A stretch of DNA of 64,000 bases from Guyparkeria hydrothermalis. GTDB taxonomy: Bacteria; Pseudomonadota; Gammaproteobacteria; Halothiobacillales; Halothiobacillaceae. Location of the stretch: contig NZ_JAJSEE010000004.1 of assembly GCF_023555375.1 (NCBI RefSeq), positions 62,001 through 126,000 of the forward strand, in the 5' to 3' direction. This document shows positions 33,003 to 41,300 of this stretch, piece by piece. Below the pieces are notes generated by a model. It searched no databases. It worked only from the letters and a program-made list of their open reading frames with translations, and had not been told where the DNA came from. Both the position numbers and the translations under genes were made by a program. Numbering within the stretch: the first letter of the stretch is position 1; each line of letters begins with the position of its first letter.

Positions 33003-33533
33003 CGCCCCTTCCCTAACCGGCTAACGGAAAGCCGGGCAATGGACTCTCGTATTCGAATTCGCTAATGTGCGCGCCCTTCCAAGGGTTGCGCACCAGAGGG
33101 CTACTGGTACGGACGCACGCGGCAACCGGCTGAAAAGGATAGACAGCGACAAGGAACCTCTACACGTATCGGGCCGTCTCTCTGGCTTGGCGAGTCGGTC
33201 GCCAGCAAGGCGCGGTGTCGCCGGCGTGCCGGTGGCCACGGCAAGACACCGCAACGCGGATGGCGGGCGACTCGCAAAGCCCCAGAGGGCGTGCCTTGAG
33301 CCGCGCATCTGCTGCGTTACCGTTCTTGGAAAGGGAATCACCCTTTCACGGCGAACGGATGCCTGGCATCTGCACAGCTCAAGGCACGCAGAGAGTCGGC
33401 CCGATACGTGTAGAGGTTCCCCGTTACCCGAGCGAAACGCTCGGGCTAAAGGACACGGGATACCTGCCGATTGAACGGACCCGTCTTTCGAAAAAATCGA
33501 CACCGCCCTAACGCCGTCGTCACGGAGCCAGCC
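33003..33533. other. Gene-free interval holding repeat C and small hairpins
   Basis: After uup there is a CCGGCT/AGCCGG hairpin (33017-33035) without a T run. Then come 117 nt with nothing recognised, repeat C, a perfect 8-bp stem with an AAA loop at 33428-33446, and about 85 nt leading to the chemoreceptor start. No gene is supported. Confidence 0.6.
33153..33421 (+). repeat. 269-bp three-stem inverted-repeat element, copy C
   Basis: The terminal arms begin GGAACCTCTACACGTATCGG and match over about 30 nt with one mismatch. They differ clearly from the arms of the other copies. Hairpin 1 begins GGCTTGGCGAGTCGG and hairpin 2 GTGCCTTGAGCCGCGCA, each with its partner in place. The flanks (ACAA and CCCG) do not look like a target duplication. 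Confidence 0.87.
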
Positions 33534-35453
33534 ATGCCCGCCCTGTTCAAGAATCTGACCATCGGTGCCCGACTCGCCCTCGGTTTTGCCCTGGTCATCG
33601 TCTTCATCGCCGCCCTGATCATCCCGCTGGTGATCACCGAGTTCTCCGCCACGATCAAGCAGGCCCAGCAACGCGAACTGCGCGGCCTGTTCGAGAGCGC
33701 CCAGGCCGAGATCGCCGCCGAGGGGCGCCTGGCCGAGGCACTGGCCACGGCGGTCTCGCGCATTCCGGACATCGAGCAGGCCATGGCCGAGCAGGATCGC
33801 GACCGGATCAGCGCGATGACGCTGCCGGTCTTCGCCCCGATGCGCGACGACTACGGCGCGCGCCAGTTCCAGTTCCACCTGCCGCCGGCGACCTCCTTCT
33901 TCCGCGCCCACAAGCCGGAGAAGTTCGGTGACGACCTGTCCGGCTTCCGCAAGACGGTGCTGGCCACCAACAACCAGAGCGAAGGCGTGCGCGGGCTCGA
34001 GCGTGGCGTGGCCGGTCTCGGCATGCGCGGCATCGCCCCGATCCGCTACCAGGGCGAGCACCAGGGCAGCGTCGAATTCGGCATGAGCTTCGGCCAGCCC
34101 TTCTTCGACAAGTTCAAGGCCGGCTACGGGGTCGACATCGGCCTGTACCTCGAGACGGACGCGGGTGGCTTCGAGGCCTTCGGCTCGACCCTCGACCAGC
34201 CCGGCACGCTCGATGCCGAACAGCTACGCACCGCCCAGCGCGACACCACCATCTGGGAACACATGCTCGGCGAGACGCCGGCGGTCACCTACGCCCACAC
34301 CGTCGCCGACTTCTCGGGCAACCCCGTGGGCGTGCTTGCCGTGAGCATGGATCGCAGCGAGTACGTCGAGCGCCAGGCCGCCGCCCGCAACAAGGTGATC
34401 TCGGTGATGGCCGTGGCGATCGCGATCGCCGCGCTGATCGGCTTCCTGATCACTCGTAGCATCACACGGCCGCTGCGTCGGACCGTCCAGGCGATGGACG
34501 ACATCTCCAAGGGTGACGGCGATCTCACTCAGCGCCTCGACGAGAGCGGTCGCGACGAGATCGCCGACCTGTCCGCCGCGTTCAACCGCTTCGCCGGCAA
34601 GATGCGCGACTCGATCCACGAAGTCGCGAACTCGACCGGCCAGCTCTCGGCCTCCGCCGAGGAACTCTCGCAGATCACCGCGGACACCAACGAGGGCGTG
34701 CAGAAGCAGCGCCAAGAGACCGAGATGGTCGCCTCGGCCATGAACGAGATGACCAGCACGGTCCAGGACATCGCCCAGAACGCCTCGGGCGCTGCCGATG
34801 CCGCGCAGAATGCCGACGAGGAGGCCAAGGACGGTCAGCGCGTGGTCAACGAGACCATCAACCACGTCGCCGCCCTGGCCGACGAGATCGAGGAGGCCGG
34901 CACCATCATCGGCAACCTCGAGACCGCCAGCGAGAAGATCAGCACCGTGGTCGACGTGATCCGCGAGATCGCCGAGCAGACCAACCTGCTTGCGCTCAAC
35001 GCCGCGATCGAGGCCGCCCGCGCCGGCGAACACGGCCGTGGCTTTGCGGTGGTCGCCGAGGAGGTCCGTTCACTCGCGAGCAAGACCCAGGCCTCCACCC
35101 AGGAGATCCGCGAGATGGTCGAGAGCATCCAGGGCGGCTCCAAGCAGGCGGTCGGGGCCATGCAGAGCAGCCAGGAGCACGCGCGCAAGACCGCCGACCA
35201 GGCCCGCGAGGCCGGCCAGTCGCTGGTGACCATCACCCGCGCGATCGAGACGATCACCGACATGAACCATCAGATCGCCTCGGCCGCCGAGGAACAGGGT
35301 CAGGTTGCCGAGGAGATCAATCGCAACGTCACCAATATCAACGAGGCGGCCTCGCAGACGGCCGAAGGGGGCCAGCAGACCTCGACGGCCAGCCACGAAC
35401 TGGCCCGACTGGCCTCGCAGCTGCAGGCGCTGGTCAACCAGTTCAAGACCTGA
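33534..35453 (+). CDS. Methyl-accepting chemotaxis protein
   Basis: A protein of 639 residues. A membrane helix at about 12-37 is followed by a large periplasmic sensor with the stretch [29 protein letters not shown], as in cache-type domains that bind small carboxylates. The second helix is [24 protein letters not shown] domain follows ([25 protein letters not shown]), and then the long signalling coiled coil with the hairpin tip [35 protein letters not shown]. No CheR-tethering pentapeptide is visible at the C-terminus. The ATG at 33534 has GGAG 8 nt upstream. Its ligand is unknown. Confidence 0.95.
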   Translation: MPALFKNLTIGARLALGFALVIVFIAALIIPLVITEFSATIKQAQQRELRGLFESAQAEIAAEGRLAEALATAVSRIPDIEQAMAEQDRDRISAMTLPVFAPMRDDYGARQFQFHLPPATSFFRAHKPEKFGDDLSGFRKTVLATNNQSEGVRGLERGVAGLGMRGIAPIRYQGEHQGSVEFGMSFGQPFFDKFKAGYGVDIGLYLETDAGGFEAFGSTLDQPGTLDAEQLRTAQRDTTIWEHMLGETPAVTYAHTVADFSGNPVGVLAVSMDRSEYVERQAAARNKVISVMAVAIAIAALIGFLITRSITRPLRRTVQAMDDISKGDGDLTQRLDESGRDEIADLSAAFNRFAGKMRDSIHEVANSTGQLSASAEELSQITADTNEGVQKQRQETEMVASAMNEMTSTVQDIAQNASGAADAAQNADEEAKDGQRVVNETINHVAALADEIEEAGTIIGNLETASEKISTVVDVIREIAEQTNLLALNAAIEAARAGEHGRGFAVVAEEVRSLASKTQASTQEIREMVESIQGGSKQAVGAMQSSQEHARKTADQAREAGQSLVTITRAIETITDMNHQIASAAEEQGQVAEEINRNVTNINEAASQTAEGGQQTSTASHELARLASQLQALVNQFKT

Positions 35454-35474
35454 CCGGCGACAGCGCCGAACCAG

Positions 35475-35508
35475 AAAAGCCCCGCACCAGCCGGTCGCGG
35501 GGCTTTTT
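35475..35508. terminator. Terminator after the chemoreceptor gene
   Basis: An 8-bp stem AGCCCCGC/GCGGGGCT (35478-35485 with 35497-35504) ends in a T run on the plus strand. A run of A on the left side gives weaker activity for the converging minus-strand gene. Confidence 0.88.
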
Positions 35509-35529
35509 CTATTTCGCGCAAGGCGTGAC

Positions 35530-35979
35530 TCAGCCGGCGGCTTCCTCGGCCCGCACCCGGGCGCGGATGAACTGGCTGTGCGGCACGTAGAGCAGATCGG
35601 CGATCTGACGGATGATCGATTCCTCGAGGTGGTGTTTGCCGGCATCGGCGTAGGCGACCCGCCAGAGGGTCTCGATCACCTGGCCCTTCTGATCCGGAGA
35701 AAGTTGCTCGTTGAGCACGCGCACGAACGGAAACAGCCCGGTGGAATCGTCCACCTCGGCCGCGGCATGGCGCACCAAAGCCTCCGCCGCGTCCGGCGCC
35801 ATGGCGAAATCGTCGATCAGGGTGTGACGAATCACGTCGAGTTCGTCCTCGGCGACGTCGAAGTCCGCCCGCGCCACCTCCATCAACAGGATGGCCACGG
35901 CCGCGTCGAGTCGGGTCTCCCGAGTGGTCTCGGTGGCGGGCTGGTCGGGGAAGAACAGCGATTGCAGTGTCTTGAGCAT
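35530..35979 (-). CDS. TerB-like family protein
   Basis: A protein of 149 residues, all helical, without signal or membrane segments. DAAVAILLMEVARADFDVAEDELDVIRHTL is the metal-binding-type helix pair of the TerB/COG4103 fold. VIETLWRVAYADAGKHHLEESIIRQIADLL is the second acidic pair. TerB-like domains bind calcium or other cations and occur in tellurite resistance and stress proteins, but stand-alone copies such as this have no defined role. It is divergent from the YgjP-like protease gene and converges on the chemoreceptor. Confidence 0.82.
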   Translation of the reverse strand: MLKTLQSLFFPDQPATETTRETRLDAAVAILLMEVARADFDVAEDELDVIRHTLIDDFAMAPDAAEALVRHAAAEVDDSTGLFPFVRVLNEQLSPDQKGQVIETLWRVAYADAGKHHLEESIIRQIADLLYVPHSQFIRARVRAEEAAG

Positions 35980-36075
35980 CCGGGGCCTCGATCATTGGCG
36001 GGAAACTGGATTCGCGTGCGACCAGCGTAGTCGCTTGCCGTTCCGCTCGCCGCGCTCGGGTAGACTGCGTCCCCA

Positions 36076-36807
36076 ATGAAACGCCTGCTCCCCAAACGAA
36101 CCACCCAGACACGCGTCAGCCGACTCGACCACCCACTGGGCGAGGTCCGGGTGCAGCGGAAATCGATTCGACACCTCTACCTGCGGCTCGACCCGGCCGA
36201 CGGTTCGCTGCGGGTCAACGCCCCCCGCCGGGTCAGCGACCGCGCGGTGCGGGCCTTTGTCACCAGCCGGGCCGGCTGGATCGAGGAACAGCGCCGCAAG
36301 CTGGCCAGTCGACCGCCCGTCATCACCGAGGGCCAACTCCCGGATCGACTCCACCTGTTCGGCGAGGAACACGCGCTTGTCTGGCAAGACGACTCGACAC
36401 CGCGGGGGCGCGTTCGGCGGGAGCCCGGCACCATCCATGTCCGCAGCGCCGGGGTCGAGCAGGCCCACGTGTTGCTGCGCGAGCACTGCCGCCGGGAATT
36501 CAAGGGCGTACTCGACCACCGCGTCCCCGTCTGGGCCGACCACATGGCGCTGCCCCGGCCCGAGACCCGCATCCGGCGCATGCGATCGCGCTGGGGCACC
36601 TGCAACATCCAGGCGCGGCGTATCTGGCTCAACCTCGAGCTGGTGCGCCTGCCGGTCGAGGCGATCGACCTGGTGATCGTCCACGAACTGGCGCACCTGA
36701 TCGAGCGCGGCCACAACGCCCGATTCTACGGCGTGATGGATGACGCCTACCCGGACTGGCGCCGCTGGGAGTCGACCCTGACCGAGTACGGCATCATCGG
36801 CCTGTAG
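36076..36807 (+). CDS. YgjP-like metal-dependent hydrolase (DUF45/M48-type)
   Basis: A protein of 243 residues. The zinc motif is VHELAHLIERGHNARFYGVMDDAYPDW, with HELAH and a downstream histidine. RMRSRWGTCNIQARRIWLNLELVRLP before it is the strongest signature of the YgjP family. The N-terminal half (RKSIRHLYLRLDPADGSLRVNAPRRVSDRAVRAFV) is also typical. Its substrate in the cell is not established. The asparagine synthase-like gene starts 61 nt downstream on the same strand. Confidence 0.9.
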   Translation: MKRLLPKRTTQTRVSRLDHPLGEVRVQRKSIRHLYLRLDPADGSLRVNAPRRVSDRAVRAFVTSRAGWIEEQRRKLASRPPVITEGQLPDRLHLFGEEHALVWQDDSTPRGRVRREPGTIHVRSAGVEQAHVLLREHCRREFKGVLDHRVPVWADHMALPRPETRIRRMRSRWGTCNIQARRIWLNLELVRLPVEAIDLVIVHELAHLIERGHNARFYGVMDDAYPDWRRWESTLTEYGIIGL

Positions 36808-36868
36808 GCCGGTGGCGTGCGCTAGACTCTCGATCCCGACAACGATCAGACGACAGGCGAGCGAAACG

Positions 36869-38635
36869 ATGTGTGGCATTTGCGGATGGCTGGAAACCGG
36901 CGGACGTGACGGCAACCTGACCGCGGTACGGCGGATGATGAGCCGACTGGAACGGCGGGGGCCGGACCACGAGGGCAGCTTCTCCGACGGGCCGCTGGCC
37001 TTCGGTCACCGGCGCCTGTCGATCCTGGATCTGTCCTTCCACGGCCACCAGCCGATGATCGATCGCGAGCGTGGGTTGGCGATCGTCTTCAACGGCACCA
37101 TCTACAACCACCCGCAGCTGCGCGAGGAACTGCAGTCGCTCGGGCACCGCTTCGCCTCCACCGGCGACACCGAGGTGATCCTTGCCGCCTTCCGCGAGTG
37201 GGGCCCGGACGGCGTCTCGCGCCTCGACGGCATGTTCGCCTTCGCGATCTGGGACATGCGCGACGAATCGCTGTTCTTGTTCCGCGACCGTCAGGGCATC
37301 AAGCCGCTCTACCACACCGTCGGTGACGGCCCGCTGCGCTTTGCCTCGAGCATCCCGGCCCTGCTGGCCGCGGGCAACGTCGACACCGATTTCGATCCCA
37401 CCGCCCTGCACCACCAGTTCACCCTGCACGCGGTCGTCCCGGCGCCGCGCACCATCTTCCGCGGCGTGAACAAGCTGCCCCCCGGGCACTGGATGCGCGT
37501 CGATCGCAACGGCAACCGGACGCTGAACCGCTACTGGGCCATCGATACCGCCGAGGACCACGACGTCCCGGCCGACGAGTGGCCCGATCTCATCCACGAG
37601 CGCCTGCTGGATGCGGTGCGAAAGCGTCTTGCCATCAGTGACGTACCGGTCGGCGTGCTGCTCTCCGGCGGGCTGGATTCCTCGCTGATCGTCGCGCTGG
37701 CCCACGAGGCGGGCGTCACCCCGAAGACCTTCACCATCGGCTTCGAGGACCAGCCGGAAGAGAAAGGCAGCGAGTTCGAGTACGCCGACCCGGTCGCCGA
37801 GCGCTACCAGACCGAACACTTCCGCTTCCACGTGCCCAACGAGCAGGTGCTCACCCGCCTGCCCGAGGCGGTGCGCGAGATGAACGAACCGATGTTCGGT
37901 CAGGACGCGGTCGCCTTCTACCTGCTCTCCGAACAGGTCGCCCGCGAGGTCAAGGTGGTGCTCTCGGGGCAAGGCGCCGACGAGGTCTTCGGCGGCTACT
38001 TCTGGTACCCGAAGATGGCGGAAACGGAAGGCTCGGACCTCGAGCGCTTCGCGCCCTTCTACTTCGACCGCAGCCACGAGGAACTGATGGCGATGGTCAC
38101 CGAGCGCTTCCGCGGCCCCGACGTGACCAGCGAACTGGTCAAGCAGGGACTGGCGGGAGCCGGACGCGGCTCGTTCGCCAACCGCGTGCTGGGTTTCGAT
38201 GCCAGCACGCTGATCGTCGACGACCCGGTCAAGCGGGTCGACAACATGACCATGGCCTGGGGGCTGGAGGCGCGCGTGCCCTTCCTCGACACGGGCCTGG
38301 TCGAGGCGGCCATGCGCGTGCCGGCGGAACACAAGCTCGCCCAGGGCGGCAAGGGCATCCTCAAGAGCATCGCCCGCGGACGCATTCCGGATGCCGTCAT
38401 CGATCGCCCCAAGGGCTACTTCCCGGTGCCGGCACTGAAGTTCGTGCGCGGCCCGTTCCTCGAGTTCATGCGCGAGATCCTCACCTCGGACACCGCACGC
38501 GCCCGCGGCCTGTTCGAGCCAGCCTACGTCGAGAAGCTGCTCGCCGAACCCGACCGCCATTTCACCCGCCTGCAGGGGGCGAAGATCTGGCACCTGGCGG
38601 TCTTCGAACTCTGGCTGCAGGAACAGGGGATCTAG
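36869..38635 (+). CDS. Asparagine synthase-family amidotransferase, probably N-acetylglutaminylglutamine type
   Basis: A protein of 588 residues. The N-terminal class II glutaminase begins MCGICGWL with the catalytic cysteine at position 2, followed by RRGPDHEG and FNGTIYNHP. The ATP-dependent amidation domain has the pyrophosphatase loop LLSGGLDSSLIVAL. The stretches HAVVPAPRTIFRGVNKLPPG, DPVKRVDNMTMAWGLEARVPF and RPKGYFPVPALKF fit the TIGR03104 amidotransferases, which make the osmolyte N-acetylglutaminylglutamine amide, better than AsnB. The partner synthetase (Ngg) normally next to it is absent. A general asparagine synthetase remains possible. The TAG stop shares its G with a repeat fragment. 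Confidence 0.85.
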   Translation: MCGICGWLETGGRDGNLTAVRRMMSRLERRGPDHEGSFSDGPLAFGHRRLSILDLSFHGHQPMIDRERGLAIVFNGTIYNHPQLREELQSLGHRFASTGDTEVILAAFREWGPDGVSRLDGMFAFAIWDMRDESLFLFRDRQGIKPLYHTVGDGPLRFASSIPALLAAGNVDTDFDPTALHHQFTLHAVVPAPRTIFRGVNKLPPGHWMRVDRNGNRTLNRYWAIDTAEDHDVPADEWPDLIHERLLDAVRKRLAISDVPVGVLLSGGLDSSLIVALAHEAGVTPKTFTIGFEDQPEEKGSEFEYADPVAERYQTEHFRFHVPNEQVLTRLPEAVREMNEPMFGQDAVAFYLLSEQVAREVKVVLSGQGADEVFGGYFWYPKMAETEGSDLERFAPFYFDRSHEELMAMVTERFRGPDVTSELVKQGLAGAGRGSFANRVLGFDASTLIVDDPVKRVDNMTMAWGLEARVPFLDTGLVEAAMRVPAEHKLAQGGKGILKSIARGRIPDAVIDRPKGYFPVPALKFVRGPFLEFMREILTSDTARARGLFEPAYVEKLLAEPDRHFTRLQGAKIWHLAVFELWLQEQGI

Positions 38636-38650
38636 GGAAACTCTGCACGC
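38635..38650 (+). repeat. Truncated end of the 269-bp element family, copy E
   Basis: GGGAAACTCTGCACGC matches the element terminus for about 15 nt, preceded by CTA as at copy B, and then similarity stops. The first G is the last base of the upstream stop codon. No second end was found within the next 150 nt, which otherwise hold nothing recognised before the next gene. Confidence 0.6.
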
Positions 38651-38803
38651 CCCCCTGGAACCTTCACGGCGATCGATTGCCTCACTATCCAGCTTTATGG
38701 GCAATCAAATCACGGCGGTACAGACCGCCGCTGGATTGCGCTAGAGTCAATATCAGGAAACGCTGAACTGAATCAGCCCCACTGACTCAATGGACCGAGC
38801 CCC

Positions 38804-40405
38804 ATGCCTGACGACGCCGTGACCGAGCCCGAGCCGATCGACCTGCCCGACTGGGACACGGGACCGCGCGGCTGGCCCATGGCGGCCGCCTCGCTGCGGG
38901 CCACCGTCGACGACCCCACCGCTCGACGGGCCACCCGGCTGGCCGATCTGCAGAGCCAGGTCCGCTGCCTGATCCAGCGCGCCCGGCACGAGAAGCTCCG
39001 CGTCCTGCTGGGGGTGCTCAATCGCATCGATCAGGAAATCGACCGCGAACACGCGCAGGGCTCGGCGGACCTGTCCCGCCTCAACCGCCTGATTCGCTAC
39101 TTCGATCGCCTGGTCCAGCACCTGCAGAAAACCCAGGACGACACCCCCGAGGCCATCGCCCTCTACACGGGCAGCACCGAGCTGCCGGAGTTGCTGGAAG
39201 ACTCGCTGCGACGCAGCGGCTTCGGCGCCCACCCGATCCACCTGGAGAACCCGGATCCGGCGTTGCTCGAGCACACCGGGCTGCTGATCTACCTCGCACG
39301 GGACACGGCCGATCACGAGCGCGAATTCACCCAGCTGGCCGAGCTGAAAAAGCGCATGTCCGCCTGCGCCCAGTCGCTGATGATCAGTCAGCGCGACGAC
39401 TTCGCCATTCGTGCGGCCGCCGTGCGTGCCGGCATCGACCACGTGATCACCTACCCGATCGACTCCGCGCGTCTCAATACCCTGCTCACCGGCGCGCGCG
39501 CCTACGAGTGCGACGACGAGCAGATCACCGTGCTGCTGGTCGACGACATGGCCACCGCGGGCATGTACTGGCGCAAGCAGTTCGCGCGTGCCAACGTGCG
39601 GCTCCTGTTCGAGACCCGCCCCCAGGCCGCCTTCGACACCGCCATTGCCGAGCAACCCGACGTGATCCTGCTCGATCTCTACATGCCGGAGATGGACGGC
39701 GTGGACCTCGCCCGCATCTTCCGCGAGCACCCGCAGCTCTCGGACGTGCCGATCCTGTTCATGTCCACCGAGGAGCGCGACCAGCACCGGCTCGAGGCCA
39801 AGCTCAAGGGCGGGGACGATTTCCTCAACAAGTCCATCGCCGGCGACGACCTGATCCGCATGGTGCGCTACCGGGCGCAACGCTATCGCCAGGCGCGTGC
39901 CGAACGGCGCACCGACTCCCTCACCGGGCTGTTGAACCACCGCGCGATCACCTCGCTGGTCGACAGCGAGCTCGACCGCGCCATTCGCCAGGAGCAACCG
40001 CTGTCGGTGGTCATGATCGACATCGACAAGTTCAAGCACATCAACGACACCCACGGCCACCCCAGCGGCGACCGCGTGATCCGTCGACTTTCCACCCTGC
40101 TCAACACCCGCCTGCGCAAGTACGACGGCGTGGGACGCTACGGCGGCGAGGAATTCATGGTGGTCCTGCCGGCCACCGAGATCGATGCCGCCGTGGAACT
40201 GATCGACCGGCTGCGCGAGCAATTCGCCGAGATCGCCGTCACGACCGAGGCCGGCGACACCATCCACTGCCAGTTCAGCGCCGGGGTGGCGGGTTATCCG
40301 GAACACATCACCCCGCAGGAGATCATCAGCGCAGCCGACGGGGCCCTCTACAGCGCCAAGCAGGCCGGTCGCAACCAGGTCAAGGCGCGCCACTACGAGG
40401 ACTAG
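38804..40405 (+). CDS. Response-regulator diguanylate cyclase with an extra N-terminal receiver-like region
   Basis: A protein of 533 residues, soluble. A helical N-terminal part (about 1-125) is followed by a receiver-like fold without the usual acidic pocket (about 125-235, IALYTGSTELPELLE to VITYPIDSARL). A normal receiver follows at about 240-360, with VLLVDDM, the phosphorylatable aspartate in VILLDLYMPEMDG, and FMSTEE. The C-terminal GGDEF domain has GRYGGEEFMVVLP (GGEEF, an active variant) and FKHINDTHGHPSGD. It should make cyclic di-GMP when phosphorylated. No histidine kinase is adjacent. Confidence 0.93.
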   Translation: MPDDAVTEPEPIDLPDWDTGPRGWPMAAASLRATVDDPTARRATRLADLQSQVRCLIQRARHEKLRVLLGVLNRIDQEIDREHAQGSADLSRLNRLIRYFDRLVQHLQKTQDDTPEAIALYTGSTELPELLEDSLRRSGFGAHPIHLENPDPALLEHTGLLIYLARDTADHEREFTQLAELKKRMSACAQSLMISQRDDFAIRAAAVRAGIDHVITYPIDSARLNTLLTGARAYECDDEQITVLLVDDMATAGMYWRKQFARANVRLLFETRPQAAFDTAIAEQPDVILLDLYMPEMDGVDLARIFREHPQLSDVPILFMSTEERDQHRLEAKLKGGDDFLNKSIAGDDLIRMVRYRAQRYRQARAERRTDSLTGLLNHRAITSLVDSELDRAIRQEQPLSVVMIDIDKFKHINDTHGHPSGDRVIRRLSTLLNTRLRKYDGVGRYGGEEFMVVLPATEIDAAVELIDRLREQFAEIAVTTEAGDTIHCQFSAGVAGYPEHITPQEIISAADGALYSAKQAGRNQVKARHYED

Positions 40406-40442
40406 CCCGGTTCCGTAACGCGCCGGTCTCCCGCAAGCCTTG

Positions 40443-40473
40443 CCAAATCGGTACGAATTTGGTCCCATATAAA
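40443..40473 (+). promoter_or_regulatory. Possible grxD promoter and operator
   Basis: The inverted repeat CCAAAT-(8 nt)-ATTTGG at 40443-40462 lies directly upstream of a TATAAA (40468-40473), about 66 nt before the grxD start. A repressor or activator site is plausible. The -35 box is not clear. Confidence 0.4.
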
Positions 40474-40538
40474 CCATCTGGGGCGCTCGCCGGTCGCGAG
40501 GCCCACGCCAACACCGAATACAACGGGAGACCATCACC

Positions 40539-40892
40539 ATGGATGCTCTTGAGCGCATCGACCAATTCGTCAAAGAAAACCCGATCCTGATCTTCATGAA
40601 GGGCACCCCGCAATTCCCGACCTGCGGCTTTTCCAGCCGCACCGCCGAGGCCATGAAGGCCTGCGGCGTACCGTTCGGCTACGTCAACGTCATGGCCGAC
40701 CCGGAAATCATGCAGGCCCTGCCCAGCTACCAGGACTGGCCGACCTTCCCGCAGGTCTACGTCAACGGCGAACTGATCGGCGGCGCCGACATCACCATCG
40801 AGATGTACGAGCGCGGCGAATTGAAGCCGCTGTTCGAGGAAGCGGTCGCCAAGGCCGAGCAGGCAAAGGCGGGCGAGGACCAGGGCGAGTAA
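40539..40892 (+). CDS. grxD: Monothiol glutaredoxin Grx4
   Basis: A protein of 117 residues. It carries and transfers [2Fe-2S] clusters with glutathione. It starts ALERIDQFVKENPILIFMKGTPQFPTCGFSSR, with the CGFS active site. The glutathione-binding stretch is DWPTFPQVYVNGELIGGADI. The length and single-cysteine active site match the bacterial Grx4/GrxD group. A well-formed hairpin follows the gene. Confidence 0.96.
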   Translation: MDALERIDQFVKENPILIFMKGTPQFPTCGFSSRTAEAMKACGVPFGYVNVMADPEIMQALPSYQDWPTFPQVYVNGELIGGADITIEMYERGELKPLFEEAVAKAEQAKAGEDQGE

Positions 40893-40916
40893 TCACTCAC
40901 GCTCCTCGAGCCATGC

Positions 40917-40951
40917 AAGGGCGCGAGACCGGCCAACCGGCTCGCGCCCTT
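40917..40951 (+). terminator. Terminator-like hairpin after grxD
   Basis: An 11-bp perfect stem (40917-40927 with 40941-40951) has an inner CCGG/CCGG extension. The trailing sequence is only moderately T-rich. Confidence 0.6.
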
Positions 40952-40999
40952 CGTGTTTGTCGCTGTCCACCACCTCACCCATCGAACGAAAAGTCACGG

Positions 41000-41137
41000 G
41001 CACCTCGAAAAACCGTGATGAGCCGCCCGAGTGCAAGGAGCCGCGGAACGAGCGACGAGACATATCATCGAGATAGACGAGGAGCGAGTGAGCACGCGAC
41101 GCCGCAATCGGGTGGCGCAATAGGTTTTTCGAGGTGC
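41000..41137. repeat. 138-bp inverted-repeat element, family 2, copy 1
   Basis: The perfect 15-bp terminal inverted repeat GCACCTCGAAAAACC lies at 41000-41014 and 41123-41137. An imperfect dyad continues inward (GAGCCGCCCGA against TCGGGTGGCGC). The core GCAAGGAGCCGC to GACGAGACATATCA is shared with copy 2 at 43551. It fills much of the 408-nt gap between grxD and deaD. An 84-codon frame crossing it on the minus strand is not regarded as a gene. Confidence 0.82.
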
Positions 41138-41163
41138 TCCGCGACAAAACCGCTCGTTACCGC

Positions 41164-41169
41164 TATACT
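41164..41169 (+). promoter_or_regulatory. Possible deaD -10 box with a long leader
   Basis: TATACT lies 27 nt beyond repeat family 2 copy 1 and gives a leader of about 125 nt before deaD. No good -35 box is seen. Long leaders are known for cold-regulated DEAD-box genes, so the site is plausible but weak. Confidence 0.3.
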
Positions 41170-41300
41170 CCGCCTCCTGAATTTCCGCCGAGCCACGAGC
41201 CCGCCTTCAAAATGCCTGTTCTACCAGGTGTTTGCGTTGTCAGGGCCCCGCGCCCGTCGCCTGTCCCCGCGGCACCCCGCCGCCTGTTGTTGAGAAATCC

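Noticed and set aside
35530-35979. Tellurite resistance operon
   Set aside because: Only a TerB-like domain protein is present. No terZACDE genes are near, so the name would mislead.
40893-41147. 84-codon minus-strand frame with MSRRSFRGSLHSGG
   Set aside because: It is the translation of the family 2 repeat. The similar peptide in the other copy (MSRRSLCGSLHSGG) comes from the shared repeat DNA, not from a protein family.
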